From Hofstenia miamia (lineage: Eukaryota > Xenacoelomorpha > Acoela): a stretch of 64,000 bases of DNA. Numbering within the stretch: the first letter of the stretch is position 1; every line of letters starts with the position of its first letter. Position numbers and translations under genes: made by a program. The notes under the pieces were generated by a model. It was not told the origin of the DNA. It saw nothing but the letters and a program-made list of their open reading frames with translations, and did no database searches. The DNA lies in contig SCFE01000059.1 of assembly GCA_004352715.1 (NCBI GenBank), positions 566,143-630,142 on the forward strand, in the 5' to 3' direction. Below are positions 1-12,129 of this stretch, in pieces.

Positions 1-1349
1 CTTACTTTGAAGAAAACTTAGTTGTTAGCATCATAGAAAATTTCAAAATGAATTTATTGCATATGAATTTGCTCCAAAATGTTGTCAAAGTGTTAACTTA
101 GTGCAATGCACGTAGAAAATGGTTAAGCAGACAGACCATTTTTTTCAAATTTATAAAAAATGGACACAACTTTTGATGAATGTGCTTGAATTTAATGCTG
201 AAAATGTGCATTAAGGTGCATTGCTGGCCACAAAGTATTTGAAAATTTAACTAATTTTCATTGAAAATTCTGTTTTTTTTAAAAATTAGAATTGTCACAA
301 CACACATTTTTTGAATGGCTACAGACCTTGTCTGTTCAGGTAAATATAAAGCTTAATGTCAATAGGACCAACAACAAACTTTGTACAGCATAAGTGGATG
401 TGTGTTGCAATCATTCAAAAACAAATTATTAGAATGTTAAATATTTGGTTGCTGATAGGTCTGAGATAGTACATTTGGTCATAGTCTTATATTATATTGG
501 GTGGCTTCTAACTAAAAGCAAGTGAAAATGTTGAGAATATCACACTTTTAAAACCTTAATAGCACTGCTTGGGTTGCTTTTAAGATTAATTATACAATAA
601 GTACTATAGTATTTTTGAAAACAAAGATCTTACCAGCATTTTTACAGATGATGGGGCTTGGAAGCCTGTTGGATTGTTCTAAAAATTGTAAGTACTCTAA
701 TCAATTATAAAAAAATTAAAGAGTATATACTTTTTTAAACAAATGTTTCCGCATAAACCCAAACTTAAAAATTATAAAATATCTGCATAGTTAAGCCTTG
801 TATTGCTTGGTTGATTAGTTAACTTTTTTGCAATTCTGATATTTGTATTTGGACTACATCTGTCATTATTAATCATATGTAATATTCTTAGTTTAATAAT
901 GCATAATATGTTGACATAAAATTATTCCCATACATGAAAATTTCGTGATTATTCAAAACAATCATTATCATGATCATCTTCATCATTATCATAATTGTAT
1001 ATTGTTCTTAACATCAGTTTTGTCAATGTGCCTATCCTTGAAACATCTTGACTAACACATAACTTGTAACTTTCTCAACTGTGCATATTTATGTGTTATA
1101 CTTTTCTCCAATAAATTCAAATACAAAAAATTCCAATAACTCACAAGTTAATATATTTGCAACCACAATGCATGCTTGTACTAACACAATCTGATATCCA
1201 AAAAGTATTACAAAAATGAAACTAAAACATTGAAAATTATCTTGCATTGCAAAAACTATTTCCATTTTTCTTCAAAGGGAAATTATCATTTTTAAAATAT
1301 TTGGCTAAATTCTGTTCTTGCCATTCTTAAATTGTAGTAGATGTATAAA

Positions 1350-1605
1350 AAAGCTTTAATATGTATAACAGTTTTTGCTCTAGTTATTATATTCAGGGTC
1401 TGTAGGATATATTGTTTGTATAATTTTTCAAAGCAAATTCTGTTATTTACTATTCCTGATCTAAATGTACTTTAGACATTTTGCATTGTATATTACTTAA
1501 CTTATTAAGAATGTAAATAAATCAAATTTCAAGTAAAACTAATCTAATAATGGTTATGGCAGCAACATTTTGACTGAACATCTAAGTTTTGTCAGTATGC
1601 AAACA
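1350..1605 (+). repeat. Left copy of duplicated segment flanking a 21-N gap
   Basis: These ~256 bases reappear directly after the gap (1627-1882), apparently identical. The left copy ends exactly at the gap and the right copy begins exactly after it. This is the pattern of two contig ends that overlap but were not merged, rather than a biological tandem duplication. Confidence 0.85.
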
Positions 1606-1626
1606 NNNNNNNNNNNNNNNNNNNNN
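1606..1626. other. Assembly gap (21 N)
   Basis: Run of N between the two copies of a direct duplication. The open frame that spans it is meaningless. Confidence 0.99.
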
Positions 1627-1882
1627 AAAGCTTTAATATGTATAACAGTTTTTGCTCTAGTTATTATATTCAGGGTCTGTAGGATATATTGTTTGTATAA
1701 TTTTTCAAAGCAAATTCTGTTATTTACTATTCCTGATCTAAATGTACTTTAGACATTTTGCATTGTATATTACTTAACTTATTAAGAATGTAAATAAATC
1801 AAATTTCAAGTAAAACTAATCTAATAATGGTTATGGCAGCAACATTTTGACTGAACATCTAAGTTTTGTCAGTATGCAAACA
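1627..1882 (+). repeat. Right copy of duplicated segment after the gap
   Basis: Same sequence as 1350-1605. It continues into unique AT-rich sequence after 1882, as expected for an overlapping contig end. Confidence 0.85.
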
Positions 1883-4800
1883 ATATTAAATTTGAAACAT
1901 AATTTTAATCACATGCATTTTATTGAATTATTCAAATTGGTAAATACATGTATACTCTATAGCTGTAATTAACATTATCATTCAAATGAACTACATATTA
2001 AACTACATTTATTACATGGAAATTTTTTACTTTTAACTTCAAAGTTAAACAATGTAAAAATTGCAACTTTTTTTATTGTTTGCAACTTGTCATCAGGGAT
2101 AGCAATAATTAATTGCAATATTACCCATAAATGTTTATGAAACCAATAAATTTATTGATTTTTCTATTAAAGTTAAAAAATTGACAATTTTGGCAATAGA
2201 TTATTTTGCAGTTCAATAGAATAATTGATTTCCAATTATTGCAATAATTGCAATTTCAATTGGTTGCTTCTGCTTGTTATATATAATAATGATATATGTG
2301 CAAAGAAATTTGTTGTCTTATTTTAGTTTATTTTTCAGCTGGATGTCAGTGGACCTTGTCTAACTCATAAACAAGAGCATTGAGAGAGGTATTGATTTGA
2401 ACCTCAATCAAATGTTGTCTGTCAGATCATTTGCATTGTATGAAGTTCTGATCAAATGCACAACCATCCCAGAGAAAAGGCAACAAGAGTGATTTACACA
2501 ACCAGCTTGCAAAATTAACAAAAAGCTAACAATTCTGAAAACTCCTTAAAGTGATTTTTTTCCATTGTTCAAATATGTACAAACAATTTGTTCTTTTAAC
2601 TAGGATGAGATATGAACAGTTCAGTCTTAGATCTTGAACAAGATAATAATTTCCTGTTTATTAGGAAAATTGTGGGATTTGCTTCACCCACAGTTTGAGA
2701 GGCCTTTCACATTGGAAGTTTTCTAAGATGAATTATTGGAGATATAAGGGAGAGCATAATGACATATTCAATATATTGGTGTGGTTGCTTCTGATTGAAT
2801 TTTGAATTATCAAAGAGCACAAATCAACAATAATCATGGTTTGACACATTATAAATCAAATTGGAAATTGCATGCATTTGTTTCTACCACCCAACAATGC
2901 TTCAAAATCCCATGAATGAGTCCGGCTTAACAATGGGCATTTTGAAATACAATTCACTAACTAAAAATTTTTTGTGTTAAGGCAATCTTGTGCTTCACTT
3001 GTTTCAGTTCCAAGGTGTGCACTGATATAGCAGAATGAGTCAGAAATATATTACACACTCAACATATTGGCATTGATGATAGACATAATGCTAAAATGAG
3101 ATGTAAGAGGCCAAGCAGATTTATAAAATATATTAAACAATCAGTTATTTGAAATATTCAATAAATCTGTAGCTATAATTATTAACCTATAATAACAGCT
3201 AAGTTGTCTGCCAACAGCATGCTCTAAGCATAACTTGCTTTCCTATTTCCTTGAAGTGCAGACATTATTTCTATGTGACCATGAGGTTTTGCTCAGTGAA
3301 CTTATTTCCATGACTGTCAGTTTTAGACTGATGGTTGATAACACTGTGCACATTAATAAGGATGTTGTGCTTTCAAAGCATGACAACTATGCTGTGCCAC
3401 TTACACACTCTACCCCCCCTTTGCCAATATATGCAAGGAATTCTGATAGTGAGCAAGCTAATGCAATTATAAGAATGTGTCTTCAATTATCAAGCTGAGA
3501 AATCTTCAGCATAAATGCAGTTGAAAAGGAATATGAATGACAAGTGTTGAAGAACAATTGTCATTGTAGAATTTGGAGATGGGTATGTCATTGAGACTAA
3601 GAAAGACATAGTAGACCAAGAAAGACAGGAATTGCTTAACTAGATGGAGTGTAGACCCTGGAAAACATACATTAGAGGATGTGTTGATTGAACTCAGATA
3701 CAGTATGAGAAAGTTATTCCTTTAAATAAATGGTCCAATCATCTATACACTGATTAACATCATCAATTTGTGCTGTATTCACATTAGACATAATTGTTGA
3801 AACTAACACAAGACTAAAGCACAAGGCTTATTTTGTAGCATTTAGAGTCAATAAGGAAGAATTTGTCCAAAATTTTGTCATTGAAGACACCTGCAATAAT
3901 TGTTTACCACACAAAATAATTCACCAAGAGATTTGGCAATGAAAGCATCTTCTGAAATGAAAATTTTGCTTCACAGCAATTTGAAGATTTATCAGGGAAG
4001 TCCATCAATGTAAATGTGTTAATTTCAGAGTTCAAATACAAAATTACTGTAACAACTACACAAATCCTTGTTTGTTAATGCTAATCTGTGTACACTGACC
4101 AATGAAAAAACATGAACTGTAATAATAACAACTTTGATCACTATGTAACATTAATAAAAGGACAGGCTTTGATAATCAAAACTCCATTAATGATGAAAAA
4201 ATTTTTACAAATATTTGCCTATTTCTGAGTACAAATAAGAAGTTGAAAGGAACACCACTTGAATAATGCAGAATTGTGAGATTAATTAGGATAGACTGCT
4301 GATCCAATATTCTGACTCCATATTAAGGGTAATCTCTGGTTACTTCATAAAAATGATCAGTAATTAAACATAAATATGCTTCTTTTAGGTAGCAAGAAGA
4401 GTTGAGTCCACCAATTCTACACAGCATCACAAGCTGAATGATGCTAATGCAAAAATAAATGGTGCTGCCCTATCTGTCTCATTGTTATATTATCTAGCTC
4501 AATGAAGTTTATTATCCCTAAGCCTATGATATAATAAAATAGATGTTAAATAATAGCATGTAATTTCTATGCATTCATGCAAGCAAACAGGCATAGTTTA
4601 ACAACAGTTTGAATCCTTATGGGTGATGTCTTAATGAAATGGAATGAACAAGTTTTATTAACTAGCCATATACATATCCCTAACTTAATGTGACCACAAC
4701 TTGGGGTAACTAAATCAAGAAGTCATTCACCTTGCTTCAGTATGATTCCCAAATTGTTTCCAGGCCTTATTAAATTATAAACATAATAGGAAAATCCTTA

Positions 4801-6135
4801 AAACCACAAGCAAGAGAAAATAACACTAGCACAGAGCTAAGCTAAATTGATTCTAATTGATTTTACATATTTATACAAAATAATATTATTATCTGCAGCT
4901 TTCTTACAAATGCAATTCCCTTGCAAAGTTTAAATGCTTAATTTAGGCAATGATAAATTTGAATTCAGGGGAACATCCATATGAGGCCCCAAAGTATCTG
5001 CTCAGTAGCAAAAGACACTTAAGCTTAGCATAGATTAGGAAAAGCTAAAGAAAATTATTATGAAAGATGCTTATATCCTGCCACACATCCAAGAAATGTC
5101 CAGGACAGTAAAATGATTAATTTACATATTTACATACATGTAAGGGTTTGTGGCAGGTACCAATGACAAATAGTGATGATGAAAAAAACAGCATTCAGAA
5201 TGTTTTATTGTTTGTTTGTATAATAGCATAATGCCACTTAAGTTTTGAAAATTGACAACAAATTAGTGCAGAGATTTTTTGCAAATATAGATGATTACCT
5301 GCCAGGGCTATGATTGAAGAGCACCTTAATACATTGAGGACACACTTGAAATTTTGAACATCTGGACATAAATATAACAGAAAGAATTGATCAATATTAA
5401 GGTTAGAAGGAAAAAACTTTAGGACATATTGTCAAACAGAGCCACAATGCCATTAAAAACAATGTGAATGATTGGATCAACCAGATCAACTGAACAACTA
5501 TGGTTAATATCAAAGCTACTAAAGTGCAATGTCATCTTCAAATGAATCACACAGCTCAAGGAAGATTATCATTCAAACACAAATAATCTGAAGAGGGTAC
5601 CATTGTTCAATACTCTGGATTACAATCTACTGCTTATTGTAGAATGTGATGAATGCACTATGGCAATTAGGATAACATTCAGTCAGTTAGAGAATAAAAC
5701 AGAGTTTTAAATCCAATTTTTAGGAGAAAGATCTGATGGAGCATAATCAGCTCAAGATCAGCAAATCTTGAAGTATTGGAACTGATGGAAAAGAAGCTAA
5801 GTTACAAACAATGAATTGTCTGAGTTGAAAAAAATATTCTCTAAACATTAGCAGCACATAGCAGTTGGATAGAGTATATAAACAATAAGAGCTTCAAAAT
5901 GCACTATTGTAGTGGGTCTTCACACCCAATGCAGATCTATGAACTGAACATGATTTTTTAAGTACCAACTGGAGAGCTCAATATGAACAACCATTTTGAG
6001 AAATTAATGTCAAAAAACATTTCAACCATAATAATGAAGAAAGAGTTTTCAGAGAAATACATCATTCACCATTAACATAAGGCTTCTACAATACACAAAA
6101 TATGTAATGAATACTGAGTTTTTTTGCATTGTGCA

Positions 6136-6138
<3 letters not shown>

Positions 6139-6170
<32 letters not shown>
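6139..6170. repeat. (TA)n microsatellite
   Basis: Sixteen uninterrupted TA units. Further TA runs lie near 10728-10747, 12097-12125, 12286-12306, 21703-21721, 21837-21859, 24632-24661, 54602-54623, 57501-57529, 60835-60848, 61198-61228 and 61866-61898. Confidence 0.95.
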
Positions 6171-6175
<5 letters not shown>

Positions 6176-7340
6176 TTGATATAATGTAGAAATGAAATTG
6201 TTCAAATTGAGATATTCGTTGATTGAATGTCCAAAATCCTTGAAATGTATTATAAAATCATTGCAAAATTGAAGTATAGTCTTTCAACTAAAAATGTGAT
6301 GCTAATATTACAATAAGAAAATTTCAAGTTATTTGCAGATATTGTAATTTGGAAAATCTGACAAAAGATAATCAAATATAATGAAATCTTCAGAAGTATG
6401 AACATTTTACTTTCATTAGTTCTTTGCATTATTTTGTAATATCAGCTTTGATTGTATGGCTTTGATATTAGCTAAAATCATATTTGTCATAAAACACTCA
6501 AACATGTAGCATAAATTAATATATAGTTCCATGTTCTATGAAAAATTAATAAAATACATCTAAAATCTTCGTTTTCAAATTTAAAAAAAAACAAAGTTAC
6601 CCTTATATTTTCACTTTGCTAAAAGCCATTAAAAATTTATTAATCAGAAGTTGTTTGAGTAATTTTGCATTCTAGAGCAAAAAGCTCTAAATTCATTTGT
6701 TAATTAAATGAATTGGGTTATTCAATTGAGTTTTTTGCTAGAAAGTTAATATAAGTAACAAAAATTTATATAAAGCGTCATGTATAAGTAAATAATATTT
6801 AGAATTCTTCAAAACATTAGGTTTTCAAGCCATTTGGTCAACAATTATTTGTTTTGTTCTAAATTCTTCTCAATATAGTAAATTTTCCAGTAAAAACTAA
6901 ATTTGATGAAGGTCATTATATGTTACAATATTGTTTTTCATATATAGGAAATTCTATATACTCTCAAGTCTTACAATATTTGATTTCATAAAAAGTGTTG
7001 TATTTGAATTCTTGTAGTTGTAGAATGTAGATTAAGTAGTAGATCAAAACTGAATATTTTCAAATTGTTTATGTTCTCTAGCTAACCATAATCACATCTA
7101 AGTTTTATCATGCTCATACCTACACTTATGCAGAGACACGTTTTTCTAAACCCAGTACTGAAATTTTACTACAATAACTAAAAAAATTAGTTGAAATGTT
7201 AACCACATACTAGAGTAAAAACAAATTTCCTAGGAGTGTACTCCACCTTTCAAATGGACTTTACTAATTTCTTAAACACTCATAACAATTGCAGAGAAAA
7301 CATAAATATATATAAATTAATAATAATATTAATGGAATGA
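6171..7340. other. Non-coding AT-rich stretch
   Basis: No exon, RNA gene or element end recognised. CpG becomes less rare from here on. Confidence 0.5.
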
Positions 7341-7490
7341 AATATTTCTTGATCAATTTATGAGGATAACCACTACTTTAAAAAATGTTAAAAATTTTGT
7401 TAGTTACAGACGTTAGATGTTGGTTATTTGAAGATATCATGTTTGCACTATTAAACTAGGCACTGATTGTATAGATTTTTTAGGATATTA
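7341..7490 (-). repeat. Inverted fragment of the adjacent Penelope-like element
   Basis: The reverse complement closely matches 7778-7925 of the plus-strand Penelope fragment, including the stretch coding for the ISSNYQHLTS-like segment and the following YPHKLIKKYL-like segment. A few substitutions and a stop separate them. The two copies face each other about 290 bases apart. Inverted partial copies are a known habit of Penelope-like elements, but a later rearrangement is possible too. Confidence 0.75.
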
Positions 7491-7615
7491 TTGAATGTAA
7501 TTATGACGAAAAAACCTCTAATAACCCTAGTATTTATTTCAGATATTTTGCTGAAATTTTTGCAATTTTTCAAGAAAAAGAAGAAGCGGACATTTTTTAA
7601 AATATCTTTATAGCA

Positions 7616-8084
7616 TTGTCCCGGAAATTCAAATTTTCCATGGAATTTCAAAAAGACCATAAACTAAATTTTCTTGATGTCTTCATACACAATTTAAATA
7701 ATCAATATGAGACAAATTGGAAAATTAAGGAGACAAATCACGATTATACATTCCGTATACTTCAAATTGCACCATATCCTACAAAATCAATACAATCAAT
7801 GCCTTATTTAATAGAGCAAAAAATATCTTCAAATTACCAACATCTAACATCTGCAGCTAACAACATTTTTAATATCTTAGAAAGTAACGATTATCCTCAC
7901 AAATTGATCAAGAAATATTTGAATAATTAATAGCAAATTAAAAAGGACAAAGATCATTCCAATATTAACATCATAAAAAACTAAAGATATGCTTCTAAAT
8001 AAAGAAGAAATCCCAAAAAATTTAGTTTCCTCCTTAATTTATACATATAAATGTGATGATTGTGAAAAATCATATATATATACC
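7616..8084 (+). pseudogene. Penelope-like element fragment: end of reverse transcriptase and start of GIY-YIG domain
   Basis: Remnant of a Penelope-like retroelement polyprotein. Residues such as KLNFLDVFIHN, then ISSNYQHL and YPHKLIKKYL, match the conserved region after the reverse transcriptase of this class; the second element at 29.5-30.8 kb has the same order (KLNFLDVTI, ISSNYQNL, YPHRLIKRYI). A stop at 7928 ends the open frame. After a frame change a GIY-YIG-like start is readable near 8010-8075 (LVSSLIYTYKCDDCEKSY), with the CxxC pair that precedes the YIG motif. Homology stops within a TATATA run near 8080, where mariner-like sequence begins. It is 5' truncated and non-functional. The first codon is TTG, so there is no real start. 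Confidence 0.8.
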
Positions 8085-9165
8085 GAGTCGTGCAAAAAAA
8101 ACTTGACAATTTTATAGTTTAAGCAAATAACTCATGTTAGAAAATCGAACACAAGATAAATTAATTCAGTAGTTTAAAACCAACTTTATATTTAAAGAAC
8201 AAAATCTTTTAGTCAATATATCCCCCATTCGAATTCAGCAGGTAGAGCATTTCATTTCTCATTAACACTTACTTTGAGGGCATTTATACTAAAATGCCTT
8301 GAATGCATGCTTTTAGACTCCACATGCGCCAATATGGGGTAGTCGAGAGGGTTCAGATCTGGCAACTGGGGTGGCCAAAAAATCTTGTCCCAAAAACATT
8401 TGACTTGTGTAGTGTTGTTCCGCGTGTTGGAAAACATAATAATTGCTTTGCAATATTTCCTTGATCCGTGGTAGCATCTTGTCTTCTAAAACTTTTTTTA
8501 GTCAGCGGCAGTAAGCTTGTAATCTTCTGCAAAACATTCCAGCAGCATGACCTTACCATTAGAAGCTACAACTCTGAGCATCATCACCAAAGCAGGAGAT
8601 TTTGTCATTGCCACGTAAATTCACAAATCTGTCATTTTGTCTGCTGTGCACTAGGTCTACTGAAAATTTCTTTTCATCTGAGAACACGGTGATTCGTCCT
8701 GAGAAGCTTTTCATGCTGCTTAAGATCTTCTTTGCAATCTCTAATCTAAGTTCCTGCATTCTCTCTGTTAATAAAGGCCACTAAATTCGAAGAAGAGAAA
8801 TAGCTTCTGCTTTCTTTACCACACTACACAAAGTTGATCGTGAAATGCCAAGGTATTAAGCCATGTGAGACATTTTGGAAAAAGAGTTTTTCTCAAAAAT
8901 AAATTTTACCATATTCTCATTGAGAAATGATAGTCTACAAGAGCCAGGTTTCCTTTCTAAGCCTTTTCCTTCATCTATCCGCTTTTTATATCATAAATGA
9001 GCTGTCAGCTTATCGCCATTTGTTCTGCAATAGATGAAACACTTAAGCCCACGTTCAGTAATGCTGCCACTCAATGCCTTTCTACTTCCATAGACGTGTA
9101 GAATGAATCAAATTTTAAAAATCCCTTGAAAAAATTATTTTCCTTGATTTGAAGTTATATTTATG
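8085..9165 (-). mobile_element. Tc1/mariner-superfamily element, degraded
   Basis: The 3' end on the minus strand lies at about 8085, next to TATA, inside the Penelope fragment. The matching inverted terminus is not found at the other end, where sequence passes into a LINE near 9170, so the 5' side appears truncated. The body carries a transposase pseudogene. The element most likely inserted in, and interrupted, the older Penelope copy. Confidence 0.7.
8252..9091 (-). pseudogene. Mariner-like transposase pseudogene
   Basis: Cut-and-paste DNA transposase remnant. Translation with frame changes gives, in order: a Met start at 9091; a first helix-turn-helix (ALLNVGLSVSSIAEQM); a second one (YLGISRSTLCSVVKK); the first catalytic block VFSDEKKFSVD followed by NDR; a degraded second block (YYVFQHAEQHYTSQMFL, where the family has Gln-Asp-Gly-Ala-Pro); and the C-terminal hallmark PDLNPLDY. 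The frame contains several stops (after MEVERH and near residues 30, 85 and 115) and at least one frameshift around 8440-8550. Family members are about 330-350 aa, which fits the ~840-base span. Clearly dead. Confidence 0.85.
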
Positions 9166-9174
9166 ATTACTTAC

Positions 9175-9840
9175 CTAATCACAAAGATTGTGATCGCTAA
9201 ATGATTCAAACGTTAAAGTCTTATACTTATTAGTACTGTCATAAAGAAAATAATCGATTAAATTTGATTGTCTAGTAGGCTTACATTTGTTAATAATTTG
9301 AAGATCAAAAGTATTGCATATGCAATCAATCATTTTCGATTTCGAATAACTCAAGTAATTCATATTGAAATCCCCAAAAACACTGATAAATTTGTTTTCC
9401 AAAATTGAATTTTCTAGTTCGCAAGTTTTGTGCTCATAAAAATCAGCAGAATAATTTTTATTTGGATTATTAGAAACGTTAATTAGTTCATTGCTATTAG
9501 AGAAGGATAATGAGTTTATTTCTATCCATAGAAGTTCAAAAACTGAATGTTGCAATTCTAAAAATTCCCTACGCTTTGATGAGAAATTTTGGAATTAATA
9601 GTATTAACCCACCGCCACTTTCTTTTCTATTTTTGAAGTGTATGTCAAAAGCGTTAGAATTAGGATTATATAGAGTTTATATATAAACGGAATCTTTTAA
9701 CCAAGTTTCTGTAATTCATATATTGCTTTCCTTCTAATTTAGCTAACTACATTAAAAAATTCACTGTGATTTGAAACTAAGCTTCTTGCAATGAAATATA
9801 TAAATTTCACATAGTTTTTATAATTACGAATTTCAGTTTG
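9175..9840 (-). pseudogene. LINE APE-type endonuclease remnant
   Basis: The endonuclease domain nicks target DNA for target-primed reverse transcription. The open part (9175-9555, 126 codons) contains FGDFNMNYL, the GDxN block that holds catalytic Asp and Asn; then KPTRQSNLIDYFL; and FSDHN, the terminal SDH block with catalytic Asp and His. The N-terminal half (LNxQNL and ETWL blocks) is not readable between 9560 and 9840 because of frameshifts and stops. The open frame begins on a non-ATG codon and is only a fragment. Confidence 0.85.
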
Positions 9841-9861
9841 TAACATATTTCAGGAAAAGAG

Positions 9862-9888
9862 AGGACCTGGATTCATTTCAATGTCTCC
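9862..9888 (-). other. 2A-like peptide sequence GDIEMNPGP
   Basis: The minus strand reads Gly-Asp-Ile-Glu-Met-Asn-Pro-Gly-Pro, an exact match to the ribosome-skipping consensus D(V/I)ExNPG|P, preceded by LVFS. It lies between the ORF1 remnant and the endonuclease. 2A-like sequences at this point are known in some APE-type LINEs. A stop follows three codons later, so this copy is inactive. Confidence 0.8.
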
Positions 9889-9908
9889 AGAAAAAACTAA
9901 TCTTAATT

Positions 9909-10330
9909 TTAAGAAAACTTTCTATTAATGACTTCATTGAATTGTTGGATGACGAGATTTCTTTGAATATATGAGTCATGACATATAAGTGTGATCTCAA
10001 GAAATTGGATATAGCGTGCAATAAATTTCAGACAGACTTGATCAATGAGACCCTTTAGCTTTGCCTTTAAGATTTGAGTGTTGGAGGTGTTAATAGCATA
10101 GATTAGACCAGTGTTGATGACAACGGAGTCGATATGTTTTTTGGACATTGTGAGATCTTGTTTGTAAGCTGTTTTGTGTCATTTCCAGGATAGGAGTGCA
10201 CAGAGGTGACTTGATTTGGGAGAAGGTTGACAGATCGGACATACTTTAGAATGCTGGCTCCAATGACTAGAGTAGATGTACCGGGTTTGATAGATTTATG
10301 AGTTTTTGGAAAAGACGTTTTGGAAGCTGC
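9909..10330 (-). pseudogene. LINE ORF1 remnant with SGNH/esterase-like domain
   Basis: The minus strand reads TSTLVIGASILKYVRS, then VHSYPGNDTKQLTNKI, then after a frame change SVVINTG and, further on, an LKGLID and QFNEVINRKF tail. This order matches the SGNH-hydrolase-like ORF1 proteins of CR1/L2 elements (block I GDS, block III VxxGTND). The nucleophile serine context is GAS instead of GDS, and the TND after INTG is lost. The open segment is 9909-10148. Confidence 0.65.
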
Positions 10331-10570
10331 CGGTTTCTTATTTGAGAGAGAAGGCGAGTTAAGTGTCGGAGTTGTTTAATTGCAGTATTTCCGTGGTGTT
10401 GGTGGAATCCTTGGAAAAGAGTGATAGGTAATAGTTGAGGAAGTTTCTGAAGAGGCAGTTTTATTATTCGATAAGGTTGCGGGAACTATTGCTAGAGGTT
10501 TTTAGGTGTTTGACTTTGATATTCAGACAGACATTGATTTGAAACATCAGATAGAGAACAGAGCGAATTC

Positions 10571-12088
10571 TTGAATATGACAAAAGAGCTTCAGCTGCAT
10601 TGTCTTTATTTAGCTTTGCAATTTATAATGTACTTCATTATAATGTGTAACTGTTAAATTTTTTAAAATTAGACTTGTTCGTTTAATGGTACTTTACACA
10701 GATGTGCAATAAAAAGCTTTGAACACTATATATATATATATATATATGTATGCTACATGCTAATAAAAAGCGGATGTTACTTACTAAATCTTTAATATCT
10801 AAGATTAACTAAGTTGGCAATTTACCTATAAACGCTCTGTAATTGCAATATCATATATTATGTCATACATTTAAATAACACTTGCATTTTTTACACATGG
10901 AACAAATTTCCTATCACTTAATTAGTTCTAATATAACTGGTACTTATTTATAGGGTTTACAATACCTATTTTCCAAAAGGCTGAGAAATACAATAAGAAT
11001 ATACATAAAGATATTAGATATCAAGCATCCATTGATTTTTCCTTCTTGAATGGGTAATCTTACAAAGTATTTAATAGTTTAAATTTTCTTCAAAAACAAT
11101 TCAGATTCTCGACCCTAACTAATATGGTATTATCGAAGAAAAATCAAACAACTAAAAAGATATCGAAAAACAATTTATATTAACTTTTCTTGTTTTGCTA
11201 GTTTACATTAAAGTTGTAAAATAAGATAATTATTGAATAGACATTTATTAGTTGTCAAAATGATTTTGAATAAATTTTAGGAAGAGAAATTGCTTGGTGG
11301 CTTGGCGAATTAGTTAGAAATCATATTTGGACAAAGCTAAAGGGACAACAGGTACTTATTCTTATATCAAAAGAAAGCCTATTAATTTGATACAATTTTG
11401 AATATTATCAGTTTGTAATGAGTTTGGATGAGTATTAGTCTGCAAACCAAACAGATTATGAACTAGAACTCTGGATACTTTATTTCATTAGGTGTTTCGG
11501 CCCTGTAAACCTTGATAAATATGACTAAAGATGTTCATATAAGGCAGAAGAGATTCATATAGTTAATCAGCGATGTAGTATAACATAATATACATGCTCT
11601 AGACAGTTCTTACTATTATTGTTTGGACTGTGCCCACCTACGGGCTTCACAGAATTATGATAAATCAGTTTATTATCTTTAGGTAAAAATGGTCTGAGGT
11701 GAATTCTATACTAAAAAAACCAAAATCTGACAATGCTGCAAGATAAAGGAGTGGCTTCTCTTTTACTTTTGCTGCTCAATAAGCTAAACTTGTCTGTCTA
11801 TATAAAAAAATTAAGGTTAGTTGAATTGTCAATTTTCTAATTAAGTGAATATTAAGTAATTGAGAATTTAAAACATTTTAAAAATCAATTCCTCAACTAT
11901 ATATTAAGGTTGTTTTCTTTATATATGGTTTTAAGTAACATTCAAAATATTTTATTGAAACTTTTAACTTTTCTGTTTGATGGACTGAATTTCAACAATT
12001 CTTAAAAAGTCTTCCAATTTAAAATGAATTCATCATAAGTATTGTACTCACCTTAAAGAAGTATAACACATACAAGAGTATATAAAAA
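10571..12088. other. Non-coding stretch
   Basis: No gene recognised. A TA microsatellite lies at 10728-10747. Near 11495 the minus strand contains GGCCGAAACACC, reminiscent of Penelope 3' regions, but no hammerhead core is found next to it. Confidence 0.5.
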
Positions 12089-12089
12089 C

Positions 12090-12091
12090 AA

Positions 12092-12129
<38 letters not shown>

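Larger units (their letters stand above)
1..6138. other. AT-rich non-coding block nearly devoid of CpG
   Basis: No convincing exon is seen. The longest open frame (3235-3498, plus) starts on a non-ATG codon and resembles no family I recognise. Short coding-like stretches occur near 3560-3640 but are broken by stops. Reading line by line, I find only one CG dinucleotide between 2281 and 6180 (near 2922) and about three more in 1-2280, while TG and CA are common. This suggests an old, heavily methylated and CpG-decayed sequence, possibly an ancient repeat. Identity unknown. Confidence 0.6.
9175..10570 (-). mobile_element. CR1/L2-like non-LTR retrotransposon, 5' half, degraded
   Basis: Minus-strand LINE copy. 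From its 5' side it reads: SGNH/esterase-like ORF1 remnant, a 2A-like peptide, then an APE-type endonuclease. Reverse transcriptase is absent: the copy stops at 9170 where the mariner sequence begins. It is related to, but distinct from, the LINE copies at 20.5-23.5 kb and 46-52 kb, with the same endonuclease layout but clearly different residues. Confidence 0.8.

Noticed and set aside
3235-3498. 87-codon plus-strand frame in the CpG desert
   Set aside because: No ATG start, no recognisable family, and coding-like stretches around it are interrupted by stops.
11480-11530. GGCCGAAAC on the minus strand, as in hammerheads of Penelope elements
   Set aside because: No CUGANGA core or pairing arms found next to it.
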